DNA of 64,000 nucleotides from Chrysomallon squamiferum (Eukaryota; Mollusca; Gastropoda; Neomphalida; Peltospiridae): NCBI GenBank assembly GCA_012295275.1, contig CM022668.1, positions 8,612,818 to 8,676,817 of the forward strand, read 5' to 3'. Shown piece by piece: positions 24,573 to 37,869 of this stretch (position 1 is its first letter; each line of letters starts with the position of its first letter). The notes under the pieces were generated by a model. It saw only the letters and a program-made list of their open reading frames with translations, ran no database searches and was not told where the DNA came from. The position numbers and the translations under genes were made by a program.

Positions 24573-24901
24573 AACTACAGCTATTATTCCCACTGCTACT
24601 ACTACTACAATTCCTACTATAACTAGTAATATTAACAATATAACACCTACTACTACAACTCATATCAGTGATACTAAGGAAACTGCTACTGTTTCTGGTT
24701 CAGTAACCTTTTGTTTATTTATTTATTGACTAATATCCAATTGTAACAAGAAAACACAAAAAGAATTAAAGGAGTAGAACATGTAAAGGATTTACTTAAA
24801 TAGCCGTATCCTCTCTGTTGTCTTTCAACTGGTGAAGGACTGACATCTGCTGATTCCAGGCATAATACTAGAATAATGGTGATTATTGTAGAAAGCTTCA
24901 T
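23747..24901 (-). CDS. DL3: secreted six-cysteine defensin-like peptide
   Basis: Exon 1 (24901-24796, 106 nt) begins MKLSTIITIILVLCLESADV, a signal peptide, and continues with a Gln/Arg/Gly/Tyr linker to a phase-1 donor (A then GTAAAT). A 15-nt microexon (24345-24331) between CCTTCAG and GTAAGA adds NDGFN. The cysteine exon (23863-23747, 117 nt, phase 1-1) gives C-x8-C-x6-C-x12-C-x5-CC, with GKPCC at its end. A short last exon is expected but not located; if the GTAAGT donor is skipped, twelve more residues precede a TAA. Together with DL8 and DL9 it is the clearest member of the family. A TATA box (TATAAAA, 24964-24958) and the ACGTGGC box lie upstream. A role as host-defence or venom-type peptide is inference from the scaffold. 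Confidence 0.82.
24009..24062. repeat. CA microsatellite in DL3 intron 2
   Basis: Perfect CA run lying between the microexon and the cysteine exon. Confidence 0.95.
24415..24660. repeat. ACT triplet tract in DL3 intron 1
   Basis: Imperfect ACT/ATT triplets; the valine-rich frame on the minus strand is an artefact of it. Confidence 0.85.
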
Positions 24902-24981
24902 ATTGCTTTCAGGAAACTGTTGAAATATTTACTGAGGCTTGAGGCAACTGAGCAGGGTTTTATAGCAGTATGGGAGAGAAT

Positions 24982-24988
24982 GCCACGT
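24982..24988 (-). promoter_or_regulatory. Shared upstream box ACGTGGC of DL3, with TATA box
   Basis: The box (then ATT) begins 87 bp before the start codon. A canonical TATAAAA at 24964-24958 sits between it and the gene, which makes this the best-defined promoter of the cluster. Confidence 0.6.
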
Positions 24989-24999
24989 ACGAGTGACAA

Positions 25000-26315
25000 C
25001 AGATAAACACATAAAACCTCAAAAACATTTTAATTAATAATGAATATTCATATTTGGTAATAAAATCTGTTTCTATACACACAAAAGCCCTAACATATGT
25101 TATAAAAACTAAAATAAAAATAAAAATAAGAAAAACAATAACAATAATAATAACAATAATAATAAAAATAAAACAAATGGAGAAAGCTAGAGGTAGGGAA
25201 AAGATTACAGAAGGTTGGAATTTATCAGAATGTTTGCTTTAAGTATTTGCTGTTTGAGAATAAAGATTTAACAACTCTTTTAACTAAACTGTTTCAGTAT
25301 TTATCCCTAATCCTTAAAATTTATAAGAAAGGAAATAAAAATAAAATAAAGAATAATAATAAAAATTTGTAAAAAACAAATTATAGAAAAATGAATTTTA
25401 TGTGTACTGAATATGATACTGTATGGTATTATATGATACTGTATGATACTGAATGATAAGGGTTATTCCACCATTATATTAGTGATACTGTTAAGAACAA
25501 AATCAAAAATGTATATATAAAGTCAAATAAATGTCATATTCATTTTTTTCATTTTTGTATTTTTTTTTTCCCCTTTCTCTCTGCAATATTTTCCTCATTT
25601 TCACGTAACTGTTCTGGAACATATATTCTTCATATATTATTTATTTATTTATCTATACTTTAGTTGGCTATCAGGCATGTTTATTTATTTGTTTACATTA
25701 TGGGGAACATGAATAATTAGTGATAATGTATACATTTTCAGGTGTTGTGTGTAACAAGTCATTGACGGAGGAATTATGTATATTTACTAGCTTATTTTAT
25801 ACATGTTCCCTTAAATTATTTAATTTGTTATTTAATCATTTTAACCAAATTCTCACATGGTGTTGATAATATATAATCAATGTAAATTCTTTGAACTAAA
25901 TAAAATCTAGGTAATTGTTTTGACAAATGTAAATTACTCTCTATAATAAGGAATAGACAATTGTTTTAACAGTGAATAGATATATATTTTAGGATTATAA
26001 ATAAACTGAATTTGGAATACAATATTCCTCTATTATTTCACACTAAGATAATTTCTCTGTGACAATAATTAATGAAGGTCAACTTATAAAAACTGCTTTC
26101 GGAAAGATACGTCTTTACACCAAGCGTTCAAACTGCATCCACCATTGTAACTGTGCAACGTCACTCACCTCTTTCATGTCAGAAACTGTTAAACATTATC
26201 ATTCATTTCATTCTGTTGCATAATATTATGCTTGATGCATGTTTCAATAAGAATATTTGTTTTTCATAGATGCAGTTTGAAAACAAAAGACCTTAATTAA
26301 AATTTAACTTGTTTG

Positions 26316-26364
<49 letters not shown>

Positions 26365-26365
26365 C

Positions 26366-26404
<39 letters not shown>

Positions 26405-26880
26405 TTTTTATTTTATTTTTTTTTTTTTTAAATATTTCTAAACAATTCACTTTTGTGGAAAATGCCAGACACTGTTACTCAGATTTGGATCATAACACAA
26501 GTTTACAAGTTTACAAGTTTACAAGTTTACCTAACTCACTTTGCTTGTCTTTCCATTGTCAGATGCTTACTAGTAAGAAAAATAGAAAACAATATTCTCC
26601 TGTACTCCAGATTTTGCTTCTTGACTGTCAAAACAATTACCTACTCTTAACTTAAACATTAAAAATAGTAACTTATATTTATTGTTATTAAGAAGATTTA
26701 ATTACATTGATACAATAATCATTCAATTTCTGAGACTATATATAAAATAACTAATTTCAGTATTATATAGATGCATGCATGTACTTAATAATTAAATAAT
26801 TACATCAGTCATTTCTATCTCAGAATGTTTAAATAATTTCAGTTGCATTTTTTTGATTTTCATGCATATCGACACATATC

Positions 26881-26944
<64 letters not shown>

Positions 26945-27407
26945 CAGACAATATACATTTTTATATTTTAAATAACTAACATTAAGACGTTATCAGACAA
27001 GTAAGAAACAAAAAGAAACAAGAGACTTAAAGACAAATTTATTTTTATGGATCACAAAATCTAAGGCAGAAATATTTCTTTTTCTAATTCATCAGGATTG
27101 GTTCTAAACTGAAATGAAATGAAATAAATAAATAAAATAAAATAAAATAAAATAAAATAAAAAATGCTTATGTATCAATGTTAACAATAGAATGAAATTA
27201 AGAAAAAAGTACAAAGCTGCAAAAATAATAAAGTACTACAAGTAGATGTAGTTGTAGTTGTATATGTAGCAGCAGTAGAAGTAGTAGTAATAACTGTAAT
27301 AATAATAACAGCATCAAATTACCAACAACAACAATAATTATAGCAATTACAGTAACAGTAATAATTACAACGATGATGATGATGATGAAGATAATAATAA
27401 TAATAAC

Positions 27408-27440
<33 letters not shown>
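25000..27440. other. AT-rich spacer between DL3 and DL4
   Basis: No gene seen. Contents: AAT/AAC tracts at 25100-25170, GT plus TA plus CA at 26323-26404, a tandem ACAAGTTT motif at 26500-26530, a long GT run at 26884-26941, AAAAT units at 27120-27165 and an ATG/AAT array at 27371-27454. Confidence 0.7.
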
Positions 27441-27455
<15 letters not shown>

Positions 27456-27458
27456 GAC

Positions 27459-27816
27459 TCACTCGAGTAAAGCTGGAATAGCAAAGTGGCTTAAGAAAGA
27501 AAATAAAAAATCGTTTCTTTACGTTTATGACACGATAGTACGATTATCTACCTTTACAGCAGACTTTTCCGTGGGCGCAAGCGCAGTCATCAATTGGGGT
27601 TCCACCAAGTGTTTCACATTCACTGATTGTGTATTTGCAATATGTGTAAATTGTGCTTTTATAGTGGCCTGAAAATAATTGTTTATGTATTTATATCTTT
27701 TTTTTTTAATATATAAATCTGACAGTGCGTACAGAACTCCATTCTTTGGTAAGGAGAGGGTGAAACAATAGGATAAAGAAACACGTGACGACAACAAACG
27801 AATAAAATATTCTGTG

Positions 27817-27907
<91 letters not shown>

Positions 27908-28761
27908 AAATAAATACTAACTTATATTTCAAGATATTTCAATTAGTTTTGCTATTATTGATGTATTTAGTTGAAAAACATACGTGGTCTTCCGTTAATT
28001 GAAAGGAATAAGAATATTAAAAAAATAGATTATAAATTTAAAGCAGTAAATTGTATTACTATATCAACAGCATGTATTATCTTTTACATGTATTATCTTT
28101 TCTTTAAAAGGAAGAACAATAAAGAAAAAAATTATCAGTAGATTTCTAATGTACCGATATTACTACTACTAGTAGTACTTCTACCACTATTGCTAACTAC
28201 AACAAAAGCTACTACTAATATTACTTCTACAACTTCAGCTGCTATTACTACTCTTACTATTTATTATAAGTTCTTCAGCTACTACTATCATTGCTTCAAA
28301 TATCACGTTTACCAGAATCACTGAAACAAGCACGTGTGCAGGTGCTACAATAATTATTTGTCGTCCTATTTTGCTAATTGTAAATTGAAAAAGAAACAGA
28401 TACCTATATTGAGAAAAAAGAAAAAAAAAAAGACTTACTTAAACACTGTATTGTCAGTCTGTCTTACCCGATATCTGTCTTACCCGTTGTCTGTCTTACC
28501 CGATATCTGTCTTACCCGTTGTCTGTCTTACCCGTTGTCTGTCTTACCCGATGTCTGTCTTACCCGTTGTCTGTCTTACCCGTTGTCTGTCTTACCCGAT
28601 ATCTGTCTTACCCGTTGTCTGTCTTACCCGTTGTCTGTCTTACCCGATATCTGTCTTCGCCCAGTCTCCCGCTCTGCCCTGTCATCGCTCGGCAAAGGGA
28701 CGGCATATGCTCCAACCACACATACGACAACGGCAACGGCAATCACGACAGATCGTTTCAT
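27459..28761 (-). CDS. DL4: divergent defensin-like peptide with a relocated cysteine
   Basis: Exon 1 (28761-28644, 118 nt) encodes a signal peptide starting MKRSVVIAVAVVV and ending near GAYA, then an acidic/basic linker, and stops in phase 1 at a GGTAAGA donor that belongs to a tandem array of such donors. The cysteine exon (27668-27552, 117 nt, phase 1-1) has the family frame and length, but the Cys1 position is His; a new Cys appears two residues before Cys4, so six cysteines remain as H-x8-C-x6-C-x10-C-x1-C-x5-CC. No microexon was found; exon 1 can be spliced directly in phase. A candidate last exon (27472-27459) adds four or five codons then TGA, but it also ends in GTGAGT. Whether the peptide folds like its relatives is open. 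Confidence 0.65.
27817..27905. repeat. GT then GA microsatellite in the DL4 intron
   Basis: A GT run of about 20 nt continues into a GA run of about 68 nt. Confidence 0.95.
28459..28650. repeat. 16-bp minisatellite made of splice donors
   Basis: Twelve tandem 16-bp units (CTGTCTTACCCGTTGT or ...GATAT on the plus strand). Read on the DL4 strand every unit contains CGGGTAAGACAG, a near-consensus 5' splice site. The first unit met by the transcript is the presumed exon 1 donor. Confidence 0.95.
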
Positions 28762-28841
28762 ATTGCTTCTTCAGATACTTAGTTTTGCCGAAATATTGTA
28801 ACGTAATCAAGCTTCGTTTTTACAGGAATAAAAATGAGTAT

Positions 28842-28848
28842 GCCACGT
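28842..28848 (-). promoter_or_regulatory. Shared upstream box ACGTGGC of DL4
   Basis: ACGTGGCAT, 87 bp before the DL4 start codon, the same distance as in DL3. Confidence 0.5.
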
Positions 28849-28899
28849 TTGCACTGAAAATCATAACAGCTTGATGAATATGCATAACGTAATAAAATA

Positions 28900-28940
28900 C
28901 AGTTTCTATATAGTTACAACTGATACAGAAAATATTAAAG

Positions 28941-28975
<35 letters not shown>

Positions 28976-29086
28976 AGATAGAGAAAGAAAGAGAGAGAGA
29001 GAGAAAAACAATTAGCAAATAAACAAACCAACAAACAAAATAATAAACAGATAAATAAAACAACAAATAAACAAACAAACAAAAAA

Positions 29087-29117
<31 letters not shown>

Positions 29118-29420
29118 AAGTTAGTAAGCAACTAAATGAAAAACGAATACACAAACAAAGAGCATAGGGGATGGCTACGCGATTTTGACTGTTCGCAGGA
29201 AACAGCTGTTGCTCATATTTCTTGTATTTCTTTCACCACGGTTCACCACGGAGAACGTTGCATATTTCACCTAATAAATAAATAGCAGTTTTGAACATTT
29301 TAAATTTTATTCTTTCTTTATTTACTTCTTCTGCTTCTGCTTCATTTTCTTTCTTCTTCTTCTTATTATAACTGTATATTTGATTGGCTTTTTATTATAT
29401 TTCATTCGAAATATATTTTT
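28900..29420. repeat. Poly-A, GA and AAAT repeats
   Basis: Poly-A at 28938-28974, short GA at 28990-29005 and an AAAT/AAAC array at 29039-29120. The remainder is unremarkable; no gene. Confidence 0.8.
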
Positions 29421-29423
29421 AAA

Positions 29424-29466
29424 TACATTTTATAATCCAAAAGTATAATAAATAAATTATTAATTA

Positions 29467-29500
<34 letters not shown>

Positions 29501-29560
29501 TGTTAAACGCGCTTAGATAATTAATAATTTAGTTATTATACTTTTGGATTATAAAATGTA
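29424..29560. repeat. Hairpin element with GT core
   Basis: Arms of about 45 bp (29424-29469 and 29514-29560) are near-perfect reverse complements, including ATAATCCAAAAGTATAATAA. A GT run of about 30 nt forms the loop. Confidence 0.8.
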
Positions 29561-29585
29561 TATAAACACACACATACACGTATAT

Positions 29586-29619
<34 letters not shown>

Positions 29620-29737
29620 GATCAGTATTCGCGTCAGATATAGAAAGTGACAGTGCGTGTACATTAAAATCTGTCACACTTTTCAGTACGCAGGTAATTA
29701 TGCATGTCATCTCTATTACTTAACTGCAAGAAAAATA

Positions 29738-29742
<5 letters not shown>

Positions 29743-29819
<77 letters not shown>

Positions 29820-30336
29820 TGTGTGTGTTTGTGGTGTGTGTGTGTGTGTAGGTGTGTTAAGACACATATATGATGATATTTTCTGATGATATTTTCTACC
29901 TCTGTTTACACTGATGAGAAAGACAGATATAAACTTAGTTAACTTATTATTAAAATGGATTTTGCGTTTTTTCTGATGTATATGGCTATGCATGCTATTT
30001 CGTATTTCATTGTGTATTGTGATCCGAATCCATTATATACTAATATCATTTCGACAACTACTACGTCCACAAATACTACTACTACTGTTACTAGTACTAC
30101 AATTGCTATTACTATACTAAAATTACAACTACTATTACTATATTAAAATTACTTTACGAGTTAATAATTTTAACCTGTCAAAATGAATTTTAAAAACAAA
30201 ATAATATATAAAATTAATTAACAGTAATGACAAGTTTGGTGTTCCATGTGACCCTACTCAAGATGGGTTTACAGCGATTCCAATAATTAGATCTAGGACG
30301 TTTATGTTCCGCATATCAGAATTGTTCTCATATTTG

Positions 30337-30340
<4 letters not shown>
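29743..30340. repeat. Dispersed repeat, copy A, with AG and CT microsatellites
   Basis: An AG/GT array (29743-29848) is followed by a block also seen at 31248-31330 (TTAAGA, ACATAT, ATGATGATATTTT). The segment 30139-30339 is almost identical to 53224-53424 and in both places ends in a CT microsatellite. Confidence 0.75.
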
Positions 30341-30380
<40 letters not shown>

Positions 30381-31137
30381 CCCCATGGCTAGGAACTATA
30401 TACTTACTATTTACCGCAGACATTATTATTTTTTCTGATTATTTATGAATATTATTGTTATTATAGCTATTATTATTATTATTATTATTGTTGTTGTTGT
30501 TGTTGTTGTTGTTGTTATTATTATTATTATTAGAAGAAGAAGAAGAAGAAGAAGAAGAAGAAGAAAATGAAGGAGAAGAAGAAGACGAAGAATTAGAAAA
30601 AGAAATTCTTATTTGTTTTTCATTACTTCTTGTTTATGTAAAACTGATGTTTGTTTGTTTTGTTATTATTTTGTTTTGTTTTCTGTTTTTTTTTTGTTTA
30701 ATTTTATAGTTTAACGAAGATACAGTGGTGTCGATCAGACAATTTTTTGGAACATATTTGCAGTCTTTATTAACATCCAGCACACGAGTTCAAACATAAC
30801 TCGTTGTGGCCGGGCACTTCCATAGCAAGCATCACAGCTCTCTCCTAAACCCAGCTGCATCTACAGCGACTTCGTTGATGGATATAAATAAAACATATGT
30901 TGCGTGTGATAAAATTTATAATACGCATAAAATACTTTTTTTCGTAGTACTGCATTTGAAACCCGAACAGCGGTCGATGCGAGCCAGTCACACCAGTCTC
31001 TCATCTCATTTATTTTATTTTTGTTTATGCATTGTCAGTTTTATCATATATTTATTATTTATCGGTTACATTATTTTATTATATATATAAATAATAAATA
31101 TATGAAAATATTGAGTATGCGCAAACAAAAATAAAAT

Positions 31138-31196
<59 letters not shown>

Positions 31197-32200
31197 AAAA
31201 ACTTCGTCTGATTAGTATGTAATTACATAAATTGAATGTGCGCGTGTGTTTGTAGGTGTGTTAAGAAACATATTATATGATGATATTTTTGGCTGATATT
31301 TTCTAACTCTATTTACATTTTTTTTCTGTATGTATATGTCATTGTGTATGTGTCCCGCTTTAATTATATACTGCTACCATTTTATGTGTTAATAATTTTA
31401 AAATAAAACTTAATTTGCGCTACACAAGGCTGGCAAAGAGGCTCTAATGAGGTTCCGTCAGAGAAGAAGACGAAGAAGAAGAAGAAGATACAGAAATACT
31501 TATTTGTTTGAATCCGTCCTGTAAAACTGAGGTTTTGTTGTTGTTGATATTGTTTGATAGTTTGAGAAGTGCAGGAAATGGGCGACTCCATCTTATAAAG
31601 TGTTGTATTATTAATTTAGGAGAAAACAAATCCAATAAAATTGTTGTTACAGTTGTAATACTAGTAAAAGAGCTGTCGTCGGTGTAGTAGATGTAGTAAA
31701 AGTATTTCTGAAGATGACTAGTAATGAAAGCAGGAGTGTTCGTTTCTACTGTAATAGCAGAAGTAACAAAATAAAAGTGAAATATGTGAATCTCGAGTGC
31801 ATTGTTTGCTTTGATGTAACTGCAGCACGCAGCGAAAGCGAGACAAATCAGGTACAAATGATAGAAAACTAGCTGATTATGAGGCGCAACCCAAAATTAT
31901 ACTTTAACTAGTCAACAATATTCGTGACCAAATATGGGAAATAGTTGTGCATTCATACACTTTCATGGAATGGTTAGAAAAAATAAGAAACATAAGAAAA
32001 AATACATGGAAATTCCAAGTATCCGGTATTCAACCCTATTATTATTGTCTTTATTTTCTACCATGCATTCCTTAAACACTGTAAGACACACCCCTTGCAA
32101 CCTCTACACCTCCACTAGATTATTTTGGGGGGAATGTTTAACTTAAAATAAATTTCTACGACAAATGGTCCTGTGCATATTATTTTTATTATTTAATCTG
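30341..32200. other. Repeat-rich spacer left of DL5
   Basis: CT run at 30341-30381; ATT/GTT and AAG triplets at 30466-30565; AG run at 31143-31193; a second copy of the TTAAGA/ATGATGATATT block at 31248-31330. The blocks 30720-31000 and 31540-32150 are fairly complex but carry no open frame I can assign. Confidence 0.6.
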
Positions 32201-32226
32201 ATAATTCAAATCTAAATTGTGTTGAT

Positions 32227-32233
32227 ACGTGAT
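32227..32233 (+). promoter_or_regulatory. Weak version of the shared box (ACGTGAT) before DL5
   Basis: ACGTGAT begins 94 bp before the DL5 start codon, matching the family distance but not the full sequence. Confidence 0.3.
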
Positions 32234-32320
32234 ATACATTTCCCTGTAAAACTGCTAGTAAACATTACACCTCAACAAAAAGTCAGTTCGACCACTCACC
32301 TATCTCGTGTAAGAAGAAAG

Positions 32321-33549
<1,229 letters not shown>

Positions 33550-33559
33550 ATTAAAACAG

Positions 33560-33843
33560 GTATTGTATAGTTAAGCTTTTATATGGAAGCCTTCTAAATG
33601 TAATTAAACGTCGAATCTTCCCGCGTGGATCAGCAGGTAAGATGTCACATACTACGTTGTTTTCACATAACAGATCCGCAAAACTCAACCATAACAATTG
33701 CTGTGGTAGTGAGATCTGATATGGAATCATTCCAAATAGGTATAATAAAATAACAATACACTGTCCCGTGATAGATAAATAACCGTGCTTAATATGACAC
33801 TATCTATCTATCTATCTAGCTGTCTGTCTGTGTGTCTGTCTAT

Positions 33844-33942
<99 letters not shown>

Positions 33943-34350
33943 TCTCACACACACACTCAAACACAGACCCAACAAACACATATGCATATATATTTGTGCT
34001 ATGGCCTGTGGATTTTTAAAATATTTATATCTTCAGTTATCGCAGTGGCAGTAAATATTTTTTATTACACACTTTCTGCAGGCATTGTCCATATTTGTAC
34101 TTACTACCACACACACAAAATTTAGCACGTTACATGTAGTATATCCAAGCTTTATTTATTTTTTTGCTTGTGTGCTTGTGTCTGTGTTTGTGTATGTATG
34201 TGTTTGTGTGTGTGTTTGTGTGTTTTGTGCGTGTTTTGTGCGTGTTCTATATCTTTGTACCGCTCTTTCAAATGAATGACAGGTGGTTTGGAATTCAACA
34301 TATTTCAATACATATTCAAAATGCACACAACTGGGGTCCTTTCCAATCGC
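33560..34350. repeat. Spacer between DL5 and DL6 with CT/CA array
   Basis: The short stretch up to 33780 is unique but noncoding. A TCTA/CT/CA array spans 33787-33960 and a GT-rich tract 34165-34240. Confidence 0.8.
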
Positions 34351-34358
34351 TTTTGTTT

Positions 34359-34365
34359 ACGTGGC
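34359..34365 (+). promoter_or_regulatory. Shared upstream box ACGTGGC of DL6
   Basis: ACGTGGC on the plus strand, 76 bp before the DL6 start codon. It reverses strand together with the gene, which argues that it belongs to the promoter. Confidence 0.55.
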
Positions 34366-34434
34366 CTTTTCGGTTTGTTTCAGAAGTTATTTAATTGCTC
34401 TGTAACTTGACGCTATTTAAACATCAGAAGTAAC

Positions 34435-36018
34435 ATGAAGCTTTATATCACAATCACTCTTTTTGTAGCAGTGTTTCTGCCTTTAGCAGATTCCACATCT
34501 TTGAAGAGCAAGAAGTCTGCAAATGTCGAAAATCTGGTGAGACAAATTAAAAATAAGCTAAAGGATCAAAAAAGGTATATCAGCGGATATTATTTTGCAG
34601 GTAGATTTTCGTTTTTAGTTTAAAATAATAATATATATAACCAACTAAACCAGGAGATGAGGAAATTGATTTCACTGTATTCATCTGTCAAAGTGCTCCT
34701 AAAATTGTTGGATACTCTGTGTGTGTGTATGTGTGTGTGTGTGTGTGTATGTTTGTGTGTACACACAACCACATACAGCGTATTCAACAATTTTAGGAAC
34801 AATTTATGTACACATACGCGCACACAAAATCTAAATTCAAAAACTATTTACTGGACCAATTATCACGGATAAAAAAAAGCGACGCTTTGTGGCATAAGAA
34901 TAGCACACACATAAAATGAGAAAAGAGGAGAGGAGAAATGAAAAATTTATTTCCAAAGCTTTCCAGGTGAAAAATAATGCTTATTTATTTTTGATACAAA
35001 ATCAGGGAGTTTTGATGACACAGCAGCTTGGATCAATGTCTAAAAAAAAAAAACTTGTCAAAAAAAGTAGCAGCAGCAATTTTTAAAGCCTATTACAGCT
35101 TTTGGCATATGAAAAGACTTTTAAAAATTAAAGATTTTTCAGAAAACAACATAAATCACCTCCTAGAGCTGACAGAACAGGATCCAATAGGATGTAATTT
35201 TCACTCGACCGAAAGGTAGCTTACAATTACACCATGAGATGGCAACACACGTGATAGCTCACGAGTGTAAGAACTTTAGTAACGCTATTTGCCGCGCCAG
35301 GAAGACAACGATGTTTTTAACACACTGAAAAACTGGAGTAAACTGAGGCTCCGACGAAAGTGTCTCTAATATCGCATGTATTATCCCCAAACTGTTCAGA
35401 TTTATACCTGGTCCCAGACCTCAGTGGTAACATAAAAAAAAAGTATTTGTTGAAGTGCTTTTAATAGTAGATACAGCAGTAATTATATTAATAGAGTAGT
35501 TGGAGTAGTTATTGTAATAAAGGTAGTAGATGCTTTGTAATAAACTGAAAACAATAATGGAATGTAGGACCTTAAACATTGCAATAGCCGTAGCTGTAAT
35601 ATTGCGATATACTGAAGTAATCGTGGAAATAATAATATTAATAATAATACTAGTTAAAGTGTTAATAGTTGTTATAGTAGTAATACTAGTAATACTAGTT
35701 ATAGTAGAAGTGGTAGTAGTTGTAGTAGTAGTATAAATGATAGTTGTATTAACTTTAGAAATATTATTATCAGTAATGCTAGTAGATATAGTAAACATAA
35801 AAAGCTTAAAATTATAATAATAAAATTTTTTTTTTTACATAATATGTATGATATAGAAACCTTAATAATATACTATGTGACCTTTTGCTTCAACAAATTA
35901 TTTTTATTTTTCCTTTACAGAAAAAGAGCGTAAGTTTTTTTAAGTTTATTTTTTAATAATAACAATAATAACAACAAGCAACAGTAACAATAATTATAAT
36001 AGTAATAACAATAACAGT

Positions 36019-36078
<60 letters not shown>

Positions 36079-36485
36079 TAAATATATCTACAGTTTTCTT
36101 TCCTTCTTGTTTTAATTTTTCTTTCTTTTCTTTATTTCATTTAAATTTTTCTTCATTTTTGATCATATTAAACCTTTTGATTCTTTCAGTGTGCGAGAAC
36201 AATCCAAAACCTGCAGTATGTCAGTATACCTACCATGATTGCTATGCAAACTGGGGACATGTGAACAATATTTATTTATGCACAAATGAAAACCCATGCT
36301 GCGAAGGTGAGTGATTGTACTAGCATGTGATCAATAACTGGGTAGTGGATAGATTAACAGATGTAGAGATAGATTCATAGATATATAGATATGTACATAG
36401 ATAGATTTATAGATATATAGATATATCGGTAGATAAATAGATAGACATACAGAGAGACATACAGATTATAAATAGATAAAATATT

Positions 36486-36545
<60 letters not shown>

Positions 36546-37008
36546 AAAAATGTTGTTATTGGTGGTTTGCTGATGTTGTTGTTAGTATTAACATTACTGT
36601 AACTATTGTTGTTTTAACTGTTCTGGGGTCAGTGTGTCTGTTCACTAAAAATAATGCGAAAAATTAAATCTCACCCTCGCTTATGTTTCGAAACACTGAT
36701 ATTTCCAACTCAGAAGCGGTTCCCCTCAATTATTGCAAAACTGGGGGTGTTCAAATAAGCATAGCTCACCAACCAGTTCGTGAAATGTGTCTTTACAACA
36801 AAACAAAAAAAATCAAAATAAATAAATAAATAAATAAATCATAATAATAAAAAAATAATGAACAGAAAGAAAACCAAATCTTATTTTTTACATAAGGATA
36901 ATGTAAAGGAAGATGACTTTTTGACCTTCAGCTTTGCATTGTGGATCCCGTGACCTTGAAAATGCCTTCCTTAAAACATTTAGCCGAGTATACTTTCTAC
37001 ACAGTGGA

Positions 37009-37068
<60 letters not shown>

Positions 37069-37102
37069 TTTATAATGATGACGGTATCTCAGTCCTGATA
37101 AT

Positions 37103-37175
<73 letters not shown>

Positions 37176-37209
37176 TTTATAATGATGACGGTATCTCAGT
37201 CCTGATAAT

Positions 37210-37249
<40 letters not shown>

Positions 37250-37283
37250 TTTATAATGATGACGGTATCTCAGTCCTGATAAT

Positions 37284-37348
<65 letters not shown>

Positions 37349-37497
37349 TAATAATACCGTCACTATAAATATTATTATTGTCGTTTTTCTAGTAGCTGTT
37401 GCTGTTTTGGTCTGTATTGTTTGTTCGTGTATTTTATTTTATTTTATTTTATTTTTTTATTTTAATTCTGTTATTTTATTTTACAGTGGGTACATAA
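34435..37497 (+). CDS. DL6: secreted six-cysteine defensin-like peptide
   Basis: All four exons can be placed. Exon 1 (34435-34600, 166 nt) has a signal peptide starting MKLYITITLFVAVFLPLADS and a basic propeptide-like linker, with a phase-1 donor (GCAG then GTAGAT); an earlier GTGAGA lies in the wrong phase. A 9-nt microexon (35921-35929) between TTTACAG and GTAAGT completes Glu and adds Lys, Glu. The cysteine exon (36190-36306, 117 nt, phase 1-1) gives C-x8-C-x6-C-x12-C-x5-CC. The last exon starts at 37487 after TTTTACAG and adds three codons and TAA (37495-37497); AATAAA lies at 37585-37590. Introns are long and rich in AAT repeats. Likely host-defence or venom-type peptide by scaffold only. 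Confidence 0.78.
34694..34800. repeat. Hairpin element in DL6 intron 1
   Basis: Arms CTCCTAAAATTGTTGGATAC (near 34695) and its reverse partner (34776-34800) flank a GT/TG and CA core. Confidence 0.75.
36020..37345. repeat. AAT microsatellites and a compound repeat in DL6 introns
   Basis: Apart from the cysteine exon (36190-36306), AAT runs occupy 36020-36078, 36487-36542 and 37010-37345. In the last of these a block containing GATGACGGTATCTCAGTCC occurs three times between AAT runs. A related piece follows in opposite sense near 37360 (ACCGTCACTATAAATATTAT). Confidence 0.85.
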
Positions 37498-37869
37498 CCA
37501 GTGTTGAACAGAACCCAACAAGCTGTGTTCGCCAGATTTCCTCTTGATGATAAATATTCCATCTTTACTATTCATTTCTGTTTAAATAAAATTTCGAAAC
37601 TGTTTTCTTTATTATTTCCTATTTTATTTTCATTTTTAAACTCTCGAGCTTATATGATTATTATTATTATCATTATAACATCGATGCATACTTACATCCA
37701 TCCATCCATCCATCCATCCATCCATACATACATACGTTCATACACACAACACACATATATAACAGACATCAGTAACCGTCGCTGATATATTTAGTTGGGG
37801 TTGTGTTTTGATTGCTCTTACAGTCTTATAGATATCAAAGTAGACTGAAATTACATTTACAGCTGTCAC

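Noticed and set aside
28459-28650. TTACCC-containing tandem array as interstitial telomere sequence
   Set aside because: The period is 16 bp, not 6, and the motif is part of a splice-donor context.
28334-28874. Plus-strand frames with LSYPLSVLPDICL repeats
   Set aside because: Antisense reading of the 16-bp donor minisatellite and DL4 exon 1.
34540-34549. GTGAGA as the DL6 exon 1 donor
   Set aside because: It would end the exon in phase 0, which conflicts with the phase-1 microexon and cysteine exon; the donor at 34601 fits.
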